64,000 nt of DNA from Cytobacillus sp. NCCP-133 (GTDB lineage Bacteria; Bacillota; Bacilli; Bacillales; Cytobacillaceae): the NCBI RefSeq assembly GCF_026011715.1, contig NZ_BRVM01000004.1, positions 23,714 to 87,713 on the forward strand, given 5' to 3'. The position numbers and the translations under genes were made by a program. The notes beneath the pieces were generated by a model. The model was given only the letters and a program-made list of their open reading frames with translations. It did no database searches and had not been told where the DNA came from. Positions within the stretch are counted from its first letter, which is position 1. Each line of letters starts with the position of its first letter. Below are positions 17,463 through 27,530 of this stretch, in pieces.

Positions 17463-19199
17463 TTAGAACAACTCCTTGCATTTTGTGTGAATTTCATGTG
17501 GCAAGAATGGATTTCCGTCGTACTTTAATAGCTTGTGAACTTTCTCAGCATGTCCGACGTTCATCTTCATGATATTCGCTAATTGCCCTGTAGCATTGTT
17601 TTCAACTACAGCAATTTTCTTAGCAGATTTCACAAGCGGCAATAATTCATCAGTTGGGAAAGGATGAATCAAACGAACTTGTGCATGGTTAACTTTAACG
17701 CCATCGTTTTCCAAGCGGCCCATCGCTTCTTCAATAGCGCCGCGAGTTGAGTTAAATCCTACGATTAACAAGTCTGCTTCTTCATGAGGAGCATACTTGT
17801 GAACAGGTGTATTGAATTTAACGTTTTCAACTTTACGGAAACGCTTATCCATTTGCGCGTTACGATTAGCAGCTGATTCTGAAGGTTTTCCAGTCTCATC
17901 ATGCTCAACACCAGTCACATGGTGGATCCCGTTCTTCATACCAGGGATTACACGAGGAGAAACTCCATCTTCAGTAACTTCAAAGCGCTTGAAGTAGCCT
18001 TTGTTTTCAATTTCAGGAAGCTCTTCTGTTGCAAGCTTTCCGCGGCGGATTTCCACTTTGCTGAAATCAAGCGGCTCTACTGTTTGCTTTCCTAGAGAAA
18101 GCTGCAAGTCTGTAAGAACAATAACAGGGCACTGATATTCCTCAGCAAGGTTGAATGCTTCAGCAGTATCATAGAATGCTTCCTGTACAGTACTTGGCGC
18201 AAGAACGATTTTGGGAATCTCACCATGAGTACCATAAATCATTGCCATTAAGTCTGATTGTTCCTGTTTAGTAGGAAGTCCTGTTGAAGGGCCTCCACGC
18301 TGAGTATCTACAATTACAAGCGGAGTTTCGGTAATGCCTGAAAGGCCGATTGCTTCCATTTTAAGAGAAAGTCCAGGACCTGCAGATGCTGTAATAGCAC
18401 GAACTCCCGCATAGTTGGCACCAATAGCCATAGTAGCTGCAGCGATTTCGTCTTCTGTCTGGATAACAGATCCGCCAAGCGCTGGAAGCTTTTTAATTAA
18501 ATATTCCATGATTTCGGATGCAGGTGTGATTGGATATGCTGCCATGAAACGGCATCCTCCTGCAAGTGCTCCAAGAGCGATCGCATCGTTTCCAATCATG
18601 AATAATCGCTTCATGCCATCCGCTTTTTCAAGCTCCATTAATTCAGTGTCATCGCTAAGCTTTTCTTTCATGAAGTCAAAACCAGCCTGGATTGCTTCCA
18701 TGTTCTTGTCTACAACCTGCTGTCCTTTGCGACCAAAAATCTCTTGTACAACTTCTTCAAACACCTTAATATCTAAGTTTAGCACTGCACAAGTTGCACC
18801 CACAGCAACCATGTTTTTCATTAGGGATGTTCCCAGTTCCGTAGCAATCTCTGTAAATGGAACCGCATATAAAGATGCTTCCGTATCTTCTGGCTGTTTA
18901 GGATTAAACTTTGCGTCTGCAATCATGATCCCTTTATCATGAAGTTCTTTGTAGTTCAATTCAATTGTCTCTTGGTCAAATGCTACCAGAATATCTAAAT
19001 CGTCAGAAATTGAGCGAATTTGTGACGTGCTTACGCGAATTTTATTATTCGTGTGCCCGCCTTTAATGCGTGATGAAAAGTGGCGGTAACCGTACAGGTA
19101 ATAGCCTAAACGATTTAATGCAATGGAAAAAATTTCCCCGGTACTTTCAATACCTTCCCCTTGCTGTCCTCCAACTTTCCATGAAAGTTGATTGATCAT
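17463..19199 (-). CDS. korA: 2-oxoacid:ferredoxin oxidoreductase, alpha subunit (gamma-alpha fusion)
   Basis: A 578-residue subunit in which the gamma domain (about residues 1-185; WKVGGQQGEGIESTGEIFS) is fused ahead of the pyrimidine-binding alpha domain (AAYPITPASEIMEYL ... ATMAIGANYAGVRAITASAGPGLSL). A C-terminal transketolase-like domain completes it. It is cytoplasmic, partners KorB and delivers electrons to ferredoxin. It is the first gene of the two-gene operon; the start ATG has GGGGTG upstream. Confidence 0.93.
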   Translation of the reverse strand: MINQLSWKVGGQQGEGIESTGEIFSIALNRLGYYLYGYRHFSSRIKGGHTNNKIRVSTSQIRSISDDLDILVAFDQETIELNYKELHDKGIMIADAKFNPKQPEDTEASLYAVPFTEIATELGTSLMKNMVAVGATCAVLNLDIKVFEEVVQEIFGRKGQQVVDKNMEAIQAGFDFMKEKLSDDTELMELEKADGMKRLFMIGNDAIALGALAGGCRFMAAYPITPASEIMEYLIKKLPALGGSVIQTEDEIAAATMAIGANYAGVRAITASAGPGLSLKMEAIGLSGITETPLVIVDTQRGGPSTGLPTKQEQSDLMAMIYGTHGEIPKIVLAPSTVQEAFYDTAEAFNLAEEYQCPVIVLTDLQLSLGKQTVEPLDFSKVEIRRGKLATEELPEIENKGYFKRFEVTEDGVSPRVIPGMKNGIHHVTGVEHDETGKPSESAANRNAQMDKRFRKVENVKFNTPVHKYAPHEEADLLIVGFNSTRGAIEEAMGRLENDGVKVNHAQVRLIHPFPTDELLPLVKSAKKIAVVENNATGQLANIMKMNVGHAEKVHKLLKYDGNPFLPHEIHTKCKELF

Positions 19200-19499
19200 G
19201 TCTTACACCCCTTTAGATACGTTAAGAAATTATGTAAAAACGGTTCATTAAAATAAGTGTAGTACTTGTCCAGTCAATCCGTTGGTTTCACTCTGCTTTA
19301 AGGCTATTTTTCGGAGGATGGATGGGTACTAAACGCTTTCAATTCTAGACCTATGCGTCTAAAAAAGCAACCCTTTCTAAATATTTATTGGCTAAAAGAT
19401 GAATATTTTTTTATTTTTAGAAAAATAATAAATAGATTGTCTTTCCAAGGATTGAACCTTGCTTTTCAAACCACTGACATATCGTTTTTTTTACTATTA
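19200..19499. other. Intergenic region between the dipeptidase gene and korA
   Basis: It holds the korAB promoter, not located with confidence. A CAAGG/CCTTG hairpin at about 19443-19461, reading toward korA on the minus strand, is a possible weak terminator of the dipeptidase transcript read-through. It is very AT-rich from 19370 to 19440. Confidence 0.35.
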
Positions 19500-20423
19500 T
19501 CACCTTGGAAAGCGGTTATAAAAATTCCTAAATAAAAACTTTTCAGCCTGTATATCAGAATAATATTTTGTGAGTTCATTCAGCAGATAATCGTATTTTC
19601 TTGCATTCTCCAGCCCTGCTACTCTTCCATCTGTACCGTCAAAATCTGAACCAAAGCCGACATGGTTCTCTCCGCCCAGTGAACATACATGCTCGAGGTG
19701 CCTCAGTATATCTGTAACAGTGGCAGTTTGTTTGCCGGATAAAAATTCATTTACAAACGTAATCCCGGTAACACTATCCCTATCAATCAGAGCTTGAATC
19801 TGCTCATTTGACAAATTGCGTGGATGTGGACAGAGGGAGTAGCAATTCGAATGGGAGGCAAAGGGATTGTCGCTCCATTCCATCACGTCCCAAAAACCTC
19901 GTTCAGATAGATGGGATACATCGCACCATGCACCTGCATCGTTCAAGACAGAGACCACTTGTTTGCCAAAAGAGGATAGCCCCGCACCCCTTTTTTCCAG
20001 CACTCCGTCTGCGGCACAGTTTCCGTAGTTCCAGGTCAAGCCAACTGAAGATACACCAAGCCTGAGAAGTGTTTTTAACTTAAGGAGATCGCAGCCAATT
20101 GCATCACACCCTTCCAGTGTCAGCACTGCACCTATTTCATCCTCTTTCAGCCGGCTGATATCCTGGCGGCTCAAAATAAGCTTTAATTGCGGATGAGGTT
20201 TCATCACTTTTCCATAAAACAGGTCGGCCATATACAATGCAGCACTAAACTTCATTTCAGGATGAACCGTTTCAGGAACATAAATGGCAAAGCACTGGAC
20301 CTTTAGTTGAGATGCTTCTAGCCCTTCCAGATTAACTTGCAGCTTGCCTGAATCTGCAAAATTGATCTTTCTATCCATAAACATCTTATATAAAACGTCA
20401 CAATGCGCATCAAAAATTTTCAT
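19500..20423 (-). CDS. Membrane-dipeptidase-like (peptidase family M19) protein
   Basis: A 307-residue amidohydrolase-fold enzyme. Zinc ligands expected for renal-dipeptidase-type proteins are visible: HCD at residues 7-9, TLEG in the first third, DVSHLS and SHSN in the middle, and GFGSDFDGT near the C-terminus. Relatives hydrolyse dipeptides, often with broad or D-residue specificity. There is no signal peptide, so it is probably cytoplasmic. It is monocistronic between spoVS and korA. A role in recycling cell-wall or spore peptides is only a possibility. Confidence 0.85.
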   Translation of the reverse strand: MKIFDAHCDVLYKMFMDRKINFADSGKLQVNLEGLEASQLKVQCFAIYVPETVHPEMKFSAALYMADLFYGKVMKPHPQLKLILSRQDISRLKEDEIGAVLTLEGCDAIGCDLLKLKTLLRLGVSSVGLTWNYGNCAADGVLEKRGAGLSSFGKQVVSVLNDAGAWCDVSHLSERGFWDVMEWSDNPFASHSNCYSLCPHPRNLSNEQIQALIDRDSVTGITFVNEFLSGKQTATVTDILRHLEHVCSLGGENHVGFGSDFDGTDGRVAGLENARKYDYLLNELTKYYSDIQAEKFLFRNFYNRFPR

Positions 20424-20494
20424 CAGACATCTCCCCCTTTTCCTTATCTTATTAAAAAAGGCTCTTTTCTCATAGATTGTTGTTTTTGCTTATT

Positions 20495-20640
20495 AATTTA
20501 GCCCGTTGATTTCAGCACGGGGCACTTGCTTTCCGCGGGGAGGGACAGAGCTCCCCGCCGCTCTGAGCCATGGGGTCTCCCGCTCCTCCCGCAGGACATT
20601 GAATAATCTTCCTCTAATCAACTCAGCAAATTCAACTAAG
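20495..20640. repeat. GC-rich dispersed repeat, family B, full copy
   Basis: It shares a frame of blocks with 30554-30720: TTTAGCCCGT at the left, then CACTTGCTTTCCGCGG, a GC-rich variable centre, CTCCTCCCGCAGGA and a right-hand CTAATCAACTCA-type end. The centre contains a CGGGGAG/CTCCCCG inverted repeat. No coding potential was seen. Confidence 0.6.
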
Positions 20641-20676
20641 TTATTGTAAAGCAACATACTTTACGAAAAAAGCCTT

Positions 20677-20715
20677 AAAAAAAGAACCTGTTTGCCTATT
20701 GCCGCAAACAGGTTT
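20677..20715 (-). terminator. Terminator of spoVS
   Basis: AACCTGTTTG (20685-20694) pairs perfectly with CAAACAGGTT (20704-20713). The minus-strand transcript continues into CTTTTTTT. Confidence 0.88.
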
Positions 20716-20791
20716 TATGATCTTTGACTGAAATGTAACCAATACTTTTTATGCATATGGCAATGGATGAGTCCTAATTTCGCCGTTTTCG

Positions 20792-21052
20792 CTACCTTGG
20801 TTCAACAATCAGTTTGATTGCCGTCCGTTCTTCGCCGTCAATCAGAATATCCGTGAATGCCGGGATACAAATTAAGTCCACTCCGCTAGGCGCTACGAAT
20901 CCTCTTGCGATCGCTACTGCCTTAACAGCCTGGTTCAATGCACCCGCACCAATGGCCTGGATCTCTGCATTCCCTCTTTCGCGAAGAACTCCAGCAAGCG
21001 CACCAGCTACAGAATTAGGATTAGATTTTGCCGAAACTTTTAATATTTCCAT
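20792..21052 (-). CDS. spoVS: Stage V sporulation protein S
   Basis: An 86-residue small protein of the highly conserved SpoVS/Alba-like family (LKVSAKSNPNSVAGALAGVLRE, GAGALNQAVKAVAIARGFVAPSG). In B. subtilis it is needed for septation, engulfment and coat assembly during sporulation; the fold suggests nucleic-acid binding. It lies downstream of ymdB as in B. subtilis, with a ribosome binding site and a strong terminator of its own. Confidence 0.97.
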   Translation of the reverse strand: MEILKVSAKSNPNSVAGALAGVLRERGNAEIQAIGAGALNQAVKAVAIARGFVAPSGVDLICIPAFTDILIDGEERTAIKLIVEPR

Positions 21053-21510
21053 TCCTAGCTCCTCCTCGTTTTACCTACCCCTAATGAATGCCTTGCTCAA
21101 AGCACCGGCTGCCCTCCAGCTGGCTTGAAACCCTTCCTACAAGGCCTTAAACTCTCACCTTTCTTTTCGGGCTTACACAAGACTGCTTTGATGGAATTTC
21201 AGCATCAGGTATATATATCATTCCATTGCTACTATATTCAGTATCAAAATCACATATTCCGGCTCGGACAAAAAAATCAAAGATTCTCACTTATTTTTAT
21301 TTTATTCGTTTTTTGCGCTAGCTCGCACCTTTTGAGGAAGTTAATCACATACAGATCACTGTCACTGAGAAATTCATTATAGTATTGGGATTTTGTATTA
21401 GACCACCTCATCATTTATGGACCAATCCGCGCTAAAACGTTTCACTTTTTAAATTTGTAACTTATTTCTCCAGACAACTTTGCATCAGCTGCTTTCGAAT
21501 CCCCTCTAAA
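21053..21510. other. Intergenic region between ymdB and spoVS
   Basis: It holds the spoVS promoter (sigma-H in B. subtilis; boxes not assigned here). Plus-strand frames in it lack ribosome binding sites. No repeat of the families seen elsewhere. Confidence 0.4.
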
Positions 21511-21545
21511 TAAAAAACTGCATCCGGGTAATTTCGAATGCAGTA
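21511..21545 (-). terminator. Terminator of ymdB
   Basis: ACTGCAT pairs with ATGCAGT around a loop of about 14 bases. On the minus strand it is followed by TTTTTTATT. Confidence 0.8.
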
Positions 21546-21551
21546 AAGGTC

Positions 21552-22349
21552 TTATGAATAAAAAGGATGATCATCATTAATTAAAATCCGGTCGATTTTT
21601 TTGGCTAATCCCGTTTTTGGATTCAGCTCAATCAGTGCTGCGCTTAGCTGGGTCCTGCCTTCCTTAGGGACTTCAAAGCGGACCGGCAATCCAGTTATAA
21701 ATCGTTTAAGAACAGCTTCTTTTTCAACACCCAGAATGCCATCATAAGGGCCTGTCATGCCTACATCAGACATGAACGCTGTCCCGCCAGGCAGAATTCG
21801 GTTATCAGCTGTCTGTACATGTGTGTGCGTGCCCACTACTGCAGAAACCTTGCCGTCCAGGTGCCAGCCCATTGCCTGCTTTTCACTTGTTGCTTCCGCA
21901 TGGAAATCGACAAATATAAACGGAGTCCGTTCCCTGGCTTCTTTTATTAGCTGATCCGCCTTTTGGAAAGGGCAATCACTTGGATTCATAAATGTTCTGC
22001 CCTGAAGGCTAATGACCGCCACTTCCTGTGCATTGTATTTTAAATAAACAATCCCCTTTCCGGGATTATTGGAAGGGAAATTCGCCGGACGCACCATATA
22101 TTTGGCACGGTCGATAAATTCGAAAATCTCCTTGTTATCCCACGTATGGTTTCCAAGAGTGACTGCTTGTGCGCCAGCTTCCAAAAACCCGCGATAAATC
22201 TTTTCATTAATTCCTTTTCCACCTGCCGCATTTTCCCCGTTAATGATAGTGATTTGCGGACGGTATTTTTCTTTCAGTTTTGGAACATATTCACGAATCG
22301 TGTCGCGTCCCAGGGAGCCTACAACATCTCCGACAAACAAAATATTCAT
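21552..22349 (-). CDS. ymdB: YmdB metallophosphoesterase
   Basis: A 265-residue dinuclear metal phosphoesterase. Metal ligands sit in GDVVG (residues 7-11), INGENAAGGKGI, LGNHTWDN, VDFHAEATSEK and GTHTHVQTAD. In B. subtilis YmdB hydrolyses cyclic nucleotides in vitro and controls the switch between motile and biofilm states. It lies next to rny in both genomes. The start is the ATG of MNILFVGDVVG. Confidence 0.95.
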   Translation of the reverse strand: MNILFVGDVVGSLGRDTIREYVPKLKEKYRPQITIINGENAAGGKGINEKIYRGFLEAGAQAVTLGNHTWDNKEIFEFIDRAKYMVRPANFPSNNPGKGIVYLKYNAQEVAVISLQGRTFMNPSDCPFQKADQLIKEARERTPFIFVDFHAEATSEKQAMGWHLDGKVSAVVGTHTHVQTADNRILPGGTAFMSDVGMTGPYDGILGVEKEAVLKRFITGLPVRFEVPKEGRTQLSAALIELNPKTGLAKKIDRILINDDHPFYS

Positions 22350-22389
22350 ATCATTACCCTTTCTGCTTTTAAAATTAATGGCTTTGCTA

Positions 22390-22455
22390 AACTTATATGT
22401 TGATTTTGCTCAAGACACTTAGCGGACAGCGGGCTTCCACTCCAATCAACATAAT
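22390..22455. repeat. Possible truncated family B repeat
   Basis: TGTTGATTTTGCTCAAGACACTTAG...CTTCCACTCCAATCAAC resembles the outer ends of the repeats at 20495 and 24588, with the centre missing. Weak on its own. Confidence 0.3.
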
Positions 22456-22580
22456 GCTAAAAACAAAATTGGCTTTTAGCCAAACTTTTATATGTAAAAA
22501 GTCACGCAAATGCATGCCTCTTATCTCTTTCCTATAAGTTTAACACAGATTCCGCCCGCCTTATGCAAACACACCCTCTA

Positions 22581-22616
22581 AAAAGAGATAAAGCGATGCA
22601 TGTGCATCGCTTTATT
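22581..22616 (-). terminator. Terminator of rny, containing its stop codon
   Basis: ATAAAGCGATGCA (22588-22600) and TGCATCGCTTTAT (22603-22615) form a perfect 13-bp stem with a two-base spacer. The minus-strand tail is CTCTTTTTA. The rny stop (22612-22614) is in the first arm. Confidence 0.88.
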
Positions 22617-24177
22617 TTGCATATTCAACAGCCCTTGTTTCACGGATAACCGTGACTTTAATATGGCCTGGATAATCAAGCTCTTCTTCAATCTTCTTGC
22701 GGATATCCCTGGCCAAACGATGAGCTTCAAGATCATCAATTTGTTCAGGTTTAACCATAATGCGAATTTCGCGTCCTGCTTGAATAGCGAATGATTTTTC
22801 AACACCATCATAGGACTCGGAAATCTCTTCAAGCTTTTCAAGACGGCGAATATAGTTTTCAAGTGTCTCTCTTCTAGCTCCGGGTCTTGCTGCCGATAAA
22901 GCATCTGCTGCAGCGACAAGTACGGAAATGATCGATGTTGGTTCTGTGTCGCCATGGTGGGAAGCGATACTGTTGATGACAACAGGATGTTCCTTATACT
23001 TAGTGGCAAGTTCCACACCGATCTCAACATGGCTTCCTTCTACTTCGTGGTCAATTGCTTTACCGATATCATGAAGCAATCCTGCACGGCGGGCCAATAT
23101 CTCGTCTTGTCCCAATTCCGCAGCCAGCAAGCCTGAAAGCTGTGCCACTTCCATTGAATGCTTTAATACATTCTGGCCATAGCTTGTACGGAATTTTAAA
23201 CGGCCAAGGATTTTGATCAAATCTGGATGCAGACCATGGACACCAACCTCGAAAGTTGTCTGTTCACCTATTTCACGGATATGCTCATCCACTTCACGGC
23301 GGGCTTTATCAACCATTTCCTCAATCCGTGCAGGATGAATGCGTCCGTCCTGAACCAGTTTGTCTAAAGCTAAGCGGGCTGTCTCACGTCGTATCGGATC
23401 AAAACCGGATAAAATAACCGCTTCCGGTGTATCATCGATAATGAGATCAATTCCAGTAAGAGTTTCAAGAGTTCTGATATTGCGGCCCTCACGGCCAATA
23501 ATGCGCCCTTTCATCTCATCATTTGGCAGGTTGACAACTGAAACCGTCGTTTCTGCAACATGGTCAGCTGCACATCTTTGGATAGCCAGTGACAAGATTT
23601 CTCTCGCTTTCTTATCTGCGTCCTCTTTCGCTCTAATCTCGCTCTCTTTTACCATAATAGCGACTTCGTGAGCCACTTCCTGCTCCGTGCGCTCTAAAAT
23701 GATGGACTTTGCCTCTTCACGAGTTAAGCCTGAGATACGTTCGAGCTCAGCTTGTTGTTCTTTAACCATCTCGTCCACTTTGCTTTCCATCTCTTCAATA
23801 TGCTGTTGTCTTTTGCTAAGAGAATCGTCCCTCTTTTCTAAAAGTGCTTCACGTTTATCTAACGTTTCATCTTTGCGATCAAGATTCTCTTCTTTTTGCA
23901 TTAAACGATTTTCTTGTTTTTGCAGTTCATTTCTTCGATCACGAATTTCACTTTCCGCATCTGTGCGAAGCTTGTGAATTTCATCCTTCGCTTCAAGCAA
24001 GGCTTCTTTCTTAATAGCCTCTGCCTCCCGCTTTGCGTCTTCCAAAATCTGCTCAGCAGCATCTTTAGCTCCTGCGATTTTAGCTTCGGCAATGGATTTG
24101 CGAACAAAATAGCCAACAAAAGCACCGACGATTAGGCCAAGCAAAATGGAGATGATTGCTGTTAAAAAATCCATCAT
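22612..24177 (-). CDS. rny: Ribonuclease Y
   Basis: A 521-residue membrane-anchored endoribonuclease that starts bulk mRNA decay in Firmicutes. In order: an N-terminal membrane helix (about residues 5-25), a long coiled coil (about 30-200, [16 protein letters not shown]), a KH domain ([17 protein letters not shown]) and an HD domain ([17 protein letters not shown]). Two adjacent ATGs compete, at 24177 and 24174; AGGAGGTG favours either, and the second has the more usual spacing. RicA (this window) with RicF/RicT modulates its specificity in B. subtilis. Confidence 0.97.
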   Translation of the reverse strand: MMDFLTAIISILLGLIVGAFVGYFVRKSIAEAKIAGAKDAAEQILEDAKREAEAIKKEALLEAKDEIHKLRTDAESEIRDRRNELQKQENRLMQKEENLDRKDETLDKREALLEKRDDSLSKRQQHIEEMESKVDEMVKEQQAELERISGLTREEAKSIILERTEQEVAHEVAIMVKESEIRAKEDADKKAREILSLAIQRCAADHVAETTVSVVNLPNDEMKGRIIGREGRNIRTLETLTGIDLIIDDTPEAVILSGFDPIRRETARLALDKLVQDGRIHPARIEEMVDKARREVDEHIREIGEQTTFEVGVHGLHPDLIKILGRLKFRTSYGQNVLKHSMEVAQLSGLLAAELGQDEILARRAGLLHDIGKAIDHEVEGSHVEIGVELATKYKEHPVVINSIASHHGDTEPTSIISVLVAAADALSAARPGARRETLENYIRRLEKLEEISESYDGVEKSFAIQAGREIRIMVKPEQIDDLEAHRLARDIRKKIEEELDYPGHIKVTVIRETRAVEYAK

Positions 24178-24587
24178 TTCACCTCCTCTTGCTATGAACT
24201 TGTTTGTGTTACGTTTTTCAAAGTGTCGGCATGTACATTGTCCAATTCAATATACAGCACTAAGGCTTTTAAACGTTTTATTCTTTAAAAAACACTGGGG
24301 TTCCCGATCGGCTGCAAGCATAAATTTCCCGCTTCCGTACCGGAGCGAATACCTTATAAGTTCTGCCGATGGAACCTTGAGCCGGACAAAAGTCTAACTC
24401 AGAAAAAATTCCTCACATAGTAAAATATAAAATATACATGTTTAATTGTAAAGCTGAGGAATTTTATTGTCAAGGGGTTGTCCTGAAGGCTTTTCTTAAT
24501 ATTTTGATTGATTTGAACTCTTCAGATAATTGCTTCTACACTTTGTTAAAAGAATTTGTGTTTAAAAATAGTAAACGACTGTTTGCG
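24178..24587. other. Region upstream of rny with an inverted repeat
   Basis: It holds the rny promoter, not assigned. A perfect 11-bp inverted repeat, AAAATTCCTCA (24405-24415) and TGAGGAATTTT (24455-24465), encloses an AT-rich 39-base loop. No gene supported. Confidence 0.45.
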
Positions 24588-24652
24588 GAGGTGTCGATTT
24601 TCGCTGCAGTCACTCGCTTTCCGCTCCAATCAGCACGTGCCAAATATGTAAT
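24588..24652. repeat. Truncated family B repeat
   Basis: TCGATTTTCGCTGCAGTCACTCGCTTTCCGC followed by TCCAATCAGC matches the left half and right end of the longer copies at 20495 and 30554, without the GC-rich centre. Confidence 0.45.
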
Positions 24653-24740
24653 AAGCTTCTCACAGCATTACTGAATCGGCTAAATTAAACAATCTTAACA
24701 AAAGGTAATTTTCCTGCTAGAATCATACACTTTTAATTGC

Positions 24741-24777
24741 TATACAAAAAGCAAAGCCTTTGGTGGCTTTGCTTTTC
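24741..24777. terminator. Terminator of recA, probably bidirectional
   Basis: AAAAGCAAAGCC pairs perfectly with GGCTTTGCTTTT around a six-base loop. A and T runs flank both sides; it lies 9 bases beyond the recA stop. Confidence 0.88.
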
Positions 24778-24785
24778 TCTTTGTA

Positions 24786-25826
24786 TTAGTCGATTAGCTC
24801 AAATTCATCCTGACCTTCGTCTCCGTTTATCACTTTTTCCTCATCAAGACCATAGTGTTCACGGATTTGCTTTTGAATAGTAAGGCGGATATCAGGGTTT
24901 TCTTTCAGGAATACCTTGGCATTTTCACGGCCCTGGCCAAGGCGCTCTTCATTATACGAATACCATGAACCGCTTTTTTGGACGATGTCCAGTTCAGAAC
25001 CAAGGTCGATAATTTCGCCTTCTTTGGAGATTCCCTCACCATACATGATATCTACTTCAGCTACACGGAACGGAGGAGCAACTTTATTTTTAACAACCTT
25101 AATCTTTGTTTTATTTCCGACCATTTCATTGCCTTGCTTTAACGTCTCAGCACGGCGAACTTCTAAACGAACAGATGAATAGAATTTCAATGCGCGTCCG
25201 CCAGGTGTTGTTTCAGGGTTACCGAACATAACGCCGACTTTTTCACGAATCTGGTTAATGAAAATGGCAATTGTTTTAGACTTGTTGATTGCACCCGATA
25301 GTTTCCGAAGCGCCTGGGACATTAAACGAGCCTGCAAACCAACATGGGAATCTCCCATTTCCCCTTCAATTTCAGCCTTTGGCACAAGGGCTGCAACAGA
25401 GTCAATTACTAGAATATCAACTGCTCCGCTTCGCACAAGCGCTTCAGCAATTTCAAGAGCCTGCTCACCTGTATCTGGCTGGGAAAGAAGAAGCTCGTCA
25501 ATATTTACGCCTAAATTTTGTGCATAAACAGGATCCAAAGCATGTTCAGCATCAATGAATGCTGCTTGTCCGCCGCCTGCCTGAACCTCCGCGATTGCAT
25601 GCAGAGCTACAGTTGTTTTACCTGAACTTTCAGGTCCATAGATTTCAATAATACGGCCTCGTGGATAGCCGCCTACCCCAAGAGCTGCATCAAGAGCAAG
25701 GGATCCGCTTGGAGCAGTAGAAATTTTGCGGTCCGTTTGTTCACCGAGCTTCATGATTGAACCTTTACCAAATTGCTTTTCTATTTGTTTTAACGCCATT
25801 TCAAGTGCTGCTTGACGATCACTCAC
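24786..25826 (-). CDS. recA: Recombinase RecA
   Basis: A 346-residue DNA strand-exchange ATPase and SOS co-protease. Walker [10 protein letters not shown] is at residues 64-72, Walker B is [13 protein letters not shown], and loop L2 ([18 protein letters not shown]) is intact. The acidic C-terminal tail ([13 protein letters not shown]) is typical. It has its own promoter with an SOS box upstream, and terminates alone, although cinA lies just beyond the repeat-containing spacer. The pbpX gene found near here in B. subtilis is absent. Confidence 0.98.
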   Translation of the reverse strand: MSDRQAALEMALKQIEKQFGKGSIMKLGEQTDRKISTAPSGSLALDAALGVGGYPRGRIIEIYGPESSGKTTVALHAIAEVQAGGGQAAFIDAEHALDPVYAQNLGVNIDELLLSQPDTGEQALEIAEALVRSGAVDILVIDSVAALVPKAEIEGEMGDSHVGLQARLMSQALRKLSGAINKSKTIAIFINQIREKVGVMFGNPETTPGGRALKFYSSVRLEVRRAETLKQGNEMVGNKTKIKVVKNKVAPPFRVAEVDIMYGEGISKEGEIIDLGSELDIVQKSGSWYSYNEERLGQGRENAKVFLKENPDIRLTIQKQIREHYGLDEEKVINGDEGQDEFELID

Positions 25827-25900
25827 TAATAGTTCCTCCTTTTATATAGACGAATCTATCTTTTGCAAGATTCGTTTGTCTCATCTCAAAACCTATCTTT

Positions 25901-25952
25901 ACTATAAACCTTTTCCCAGCATTTGTCGAGCAAAAAATCGAACATCCATTCG
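25901..25952 (-). promoter_or_regulatory. recA promoter with LexA (DinR) SOS box
   Basis: On the minus strand, TCGACA (25929-25924) and TATAGT (25906-25901) are 17 bases apart. Ten bases upstream of the -35 is CGAATGGATGTTCG (25952-25939), which matches the Gram-positive SOS box CGAACRNRYGTTYC at all but one or two positions and resembles the known B. subtilis recA box. Confidence 0.8.
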
Positions 25953-26077
25953 TTTTTTTTATGCACTAATTCTGCTTGAAAATTGCAAAACCTGCAGGTG
26001 AAAATCGGATTTCCGCCTGTAAAAGAAAGTCAAAAATAGCATTTCCATATAAAGTCTGTCTATTTTTAACGCCTAAA

Positions 26078-26240
26078 AAAAGCGAGAGGCGCCCGCCTAT
26101 GGGCGACAAGCATAAGACGAGCCGGCTGAAAGGCTGTTTTTTAACCTTTTGGACAGATTGGCTTAGACACGAGAGCAGATGGTGCCTGGAGCTAGACAGT
26201 TATCTAGGTTCAAAAGGATATAAATTCTGATATCATAAAA
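26078..26240. repeat. Dispersed intergenic repeat, family A, copy 1
   Basis: It contains GCGAGAGGCGCCCGCC, GACAAGCATAAGACGAGCC, GTGCCTGGAGCTAGACAG, TTATCTAGGTTCAAAAGGA and TATAAATTCTGATATCATAA in this order, all shared with the copy at 44513. No frame is protein-like. Confidence 0.75.
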
Positions 26241-26273
26241 AAAATCAGAACGCCTGCTTAGGCACTCTGATCC
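26237..26273 (-). terminator. Terminator of cinA, with the stop codon in its loop
   Basis: On the minus strand ATCAGAGTGCC pairs with GGCGTTCTGAT and is followed by eight T. The stem begins inside the last codons of cinA and the TAA (26258-26260) is in the loop. Confidence 0.85.
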
Positions 26274-27508
26274 TCTTTTAATGCTTTTATTAAAAAATGA
26301 CATCCATATTTTACGGTTCGGACTCTATTGGCAGTTCTAGATCCGCCAAGATGAAGCTTTTCCGCATGGACCGGCCTTCCTTTAATCCAAATACCGATAT
26401 ATACCGTTCCGACAGGTTTCCCTTCAAGTTCTTCCGGACCTGCGACTCCGGTAAAACTGATTCCGATGTCCGCATTTGTCAGCGCGGCAACATTTTCAGC
26501 AAGTTCTTCTGCACATCGCGCACTGACAACTCCATCCTTTTCAATCGTTTCCTGGCTTACTTTGAGAACCTCTGCTTTTACCTCATTTGTATAACAGACC
26601 ACTCCGCCTTTCAGAAGACCGCCGGCTCCCGGAATCGAAGTAAGCTCTTGCTCGAACATACCGCCTGTTAAGCTTTCCGCAGCCGAAATTGTCATTTTCT
26701 TTTCTTTAATCAGCTTGGTAAGTTCATACATTAATGACGTGTCATCGTACCCATAGAAAAATTTGCCGACGCGTTCCATGATTTGTGCTTCAGCCTCATC
26801 AATCAGCATAATGGCTGTTGCCGCCTGGTTATGCTTCGCTGTTAATCGCAAAGTAACCTCCCCATCGGATGCAAGCGGGGCAATAGTTGGGTTGCTTTGT
26901 GCATCAATAATGTCCTCTATTTCTGTCTCTAGCATCGCTTCCCCAATACCAAAGAAGCGCAGTACACGGGAAGTGATTACATCATCCGTTTCAAGCTTGG
27001 ATTGAAGGGCAGGAAAGGCATGTTTTAGGAACATTGGTTCCATTTCTTTGGGCGGTCCCGGCAGCAGCATGTAAACATGTTTGCCCGAATCGGTGATCAT
27101 CCCCGGGGCCATTCCATGCTCATTGGGAAGTACCTGGGCATCTTCCAGTACCAGTGCCTGCTTTTTATTATTTTCGGTCATTTCTCTCTTGGTCCGCTTA
27201 AAATAGAGCTTAATAGACTCAAGAGCATGCTCATCCATGACCAGTTCTTTGCCCAAGTGGCGGGCAATTGTTTCTTTTGTTAAGTCATCCTTTGTTGGTC
27301 CGAGACCGCCTGTTAAGATAATCAGATTTGAACGTTCTTCAGCAATTTTCAAAACAGACTTTAATCGTTCAGAATTATCCCCCACTACAGTATGATAAAA
27401 AACATTAATGCCCAGTTCAGCAAGCTGCCGCGAAAGAAAGCGGGCATTTGTATTAACAATTTGCCCTAGCAAAAGCTCGGACCCGACAGCTATGATTTCT
27501 GCGTTCAT
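26258..27508 (-). CDS. cinA: CinA: ADP-ribose pyrophosphatase / nicotinamide-nucleotide amidase
   Basis: A 416-residue two-domain protein. The N-terminal MoCF-like domain ([30 protein letters not shown]) is the COG1058 pyrophosphatase part. The C-terminal domain ([21 protein letters not shown], the Ser-containing active site of the PncC amidase) deamidates NMN in NAD recycling. In naturally competent bacteria it is competence-induced and associated with RecA. It lies 22 bases downstream of pgsA and on the recA-distal side of that gene order as in B. subtilis. Confidence 0.95.
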   Translation of the reverse strand: MNAEIIAVGSELLLGQIVNTNARFLSRQLAELGINVFYHTVVGDNSERLKSVLKIAEERSNLIILTGGLGPTKDDLTKETIARHLGKELVMDEHALESIKLYFKRTKREMTENNKKQALVLEDAQVLPNEHGMAPGMITDSGKHVYMLLPGPPKEMEPMFLKHAFPALQSKLETDDVITSRVLRFFGIGEAMLETEIEDIIDAQSNPTIAPLASDGEVTLRLTAKHNQAATAIMLIDEAEAQIMERVGKFFYGYDDTSLMYELTKLIKEKKMTISAAESLTGGMFEQELTSIPGAGGLLKGGVVCYTNEVKAEVLKVSQETIEKDGVVSARCAEELAENVAALTNADIGISFTGVAGPEELEGKPVGTVYIGIWIKGRPVHAEKLHLGGSRTANRVRTVKYGCHFLIKALKEDQSA

Positions 27509-27530
27509 TCAATACCCCCCTTTGATCTGA

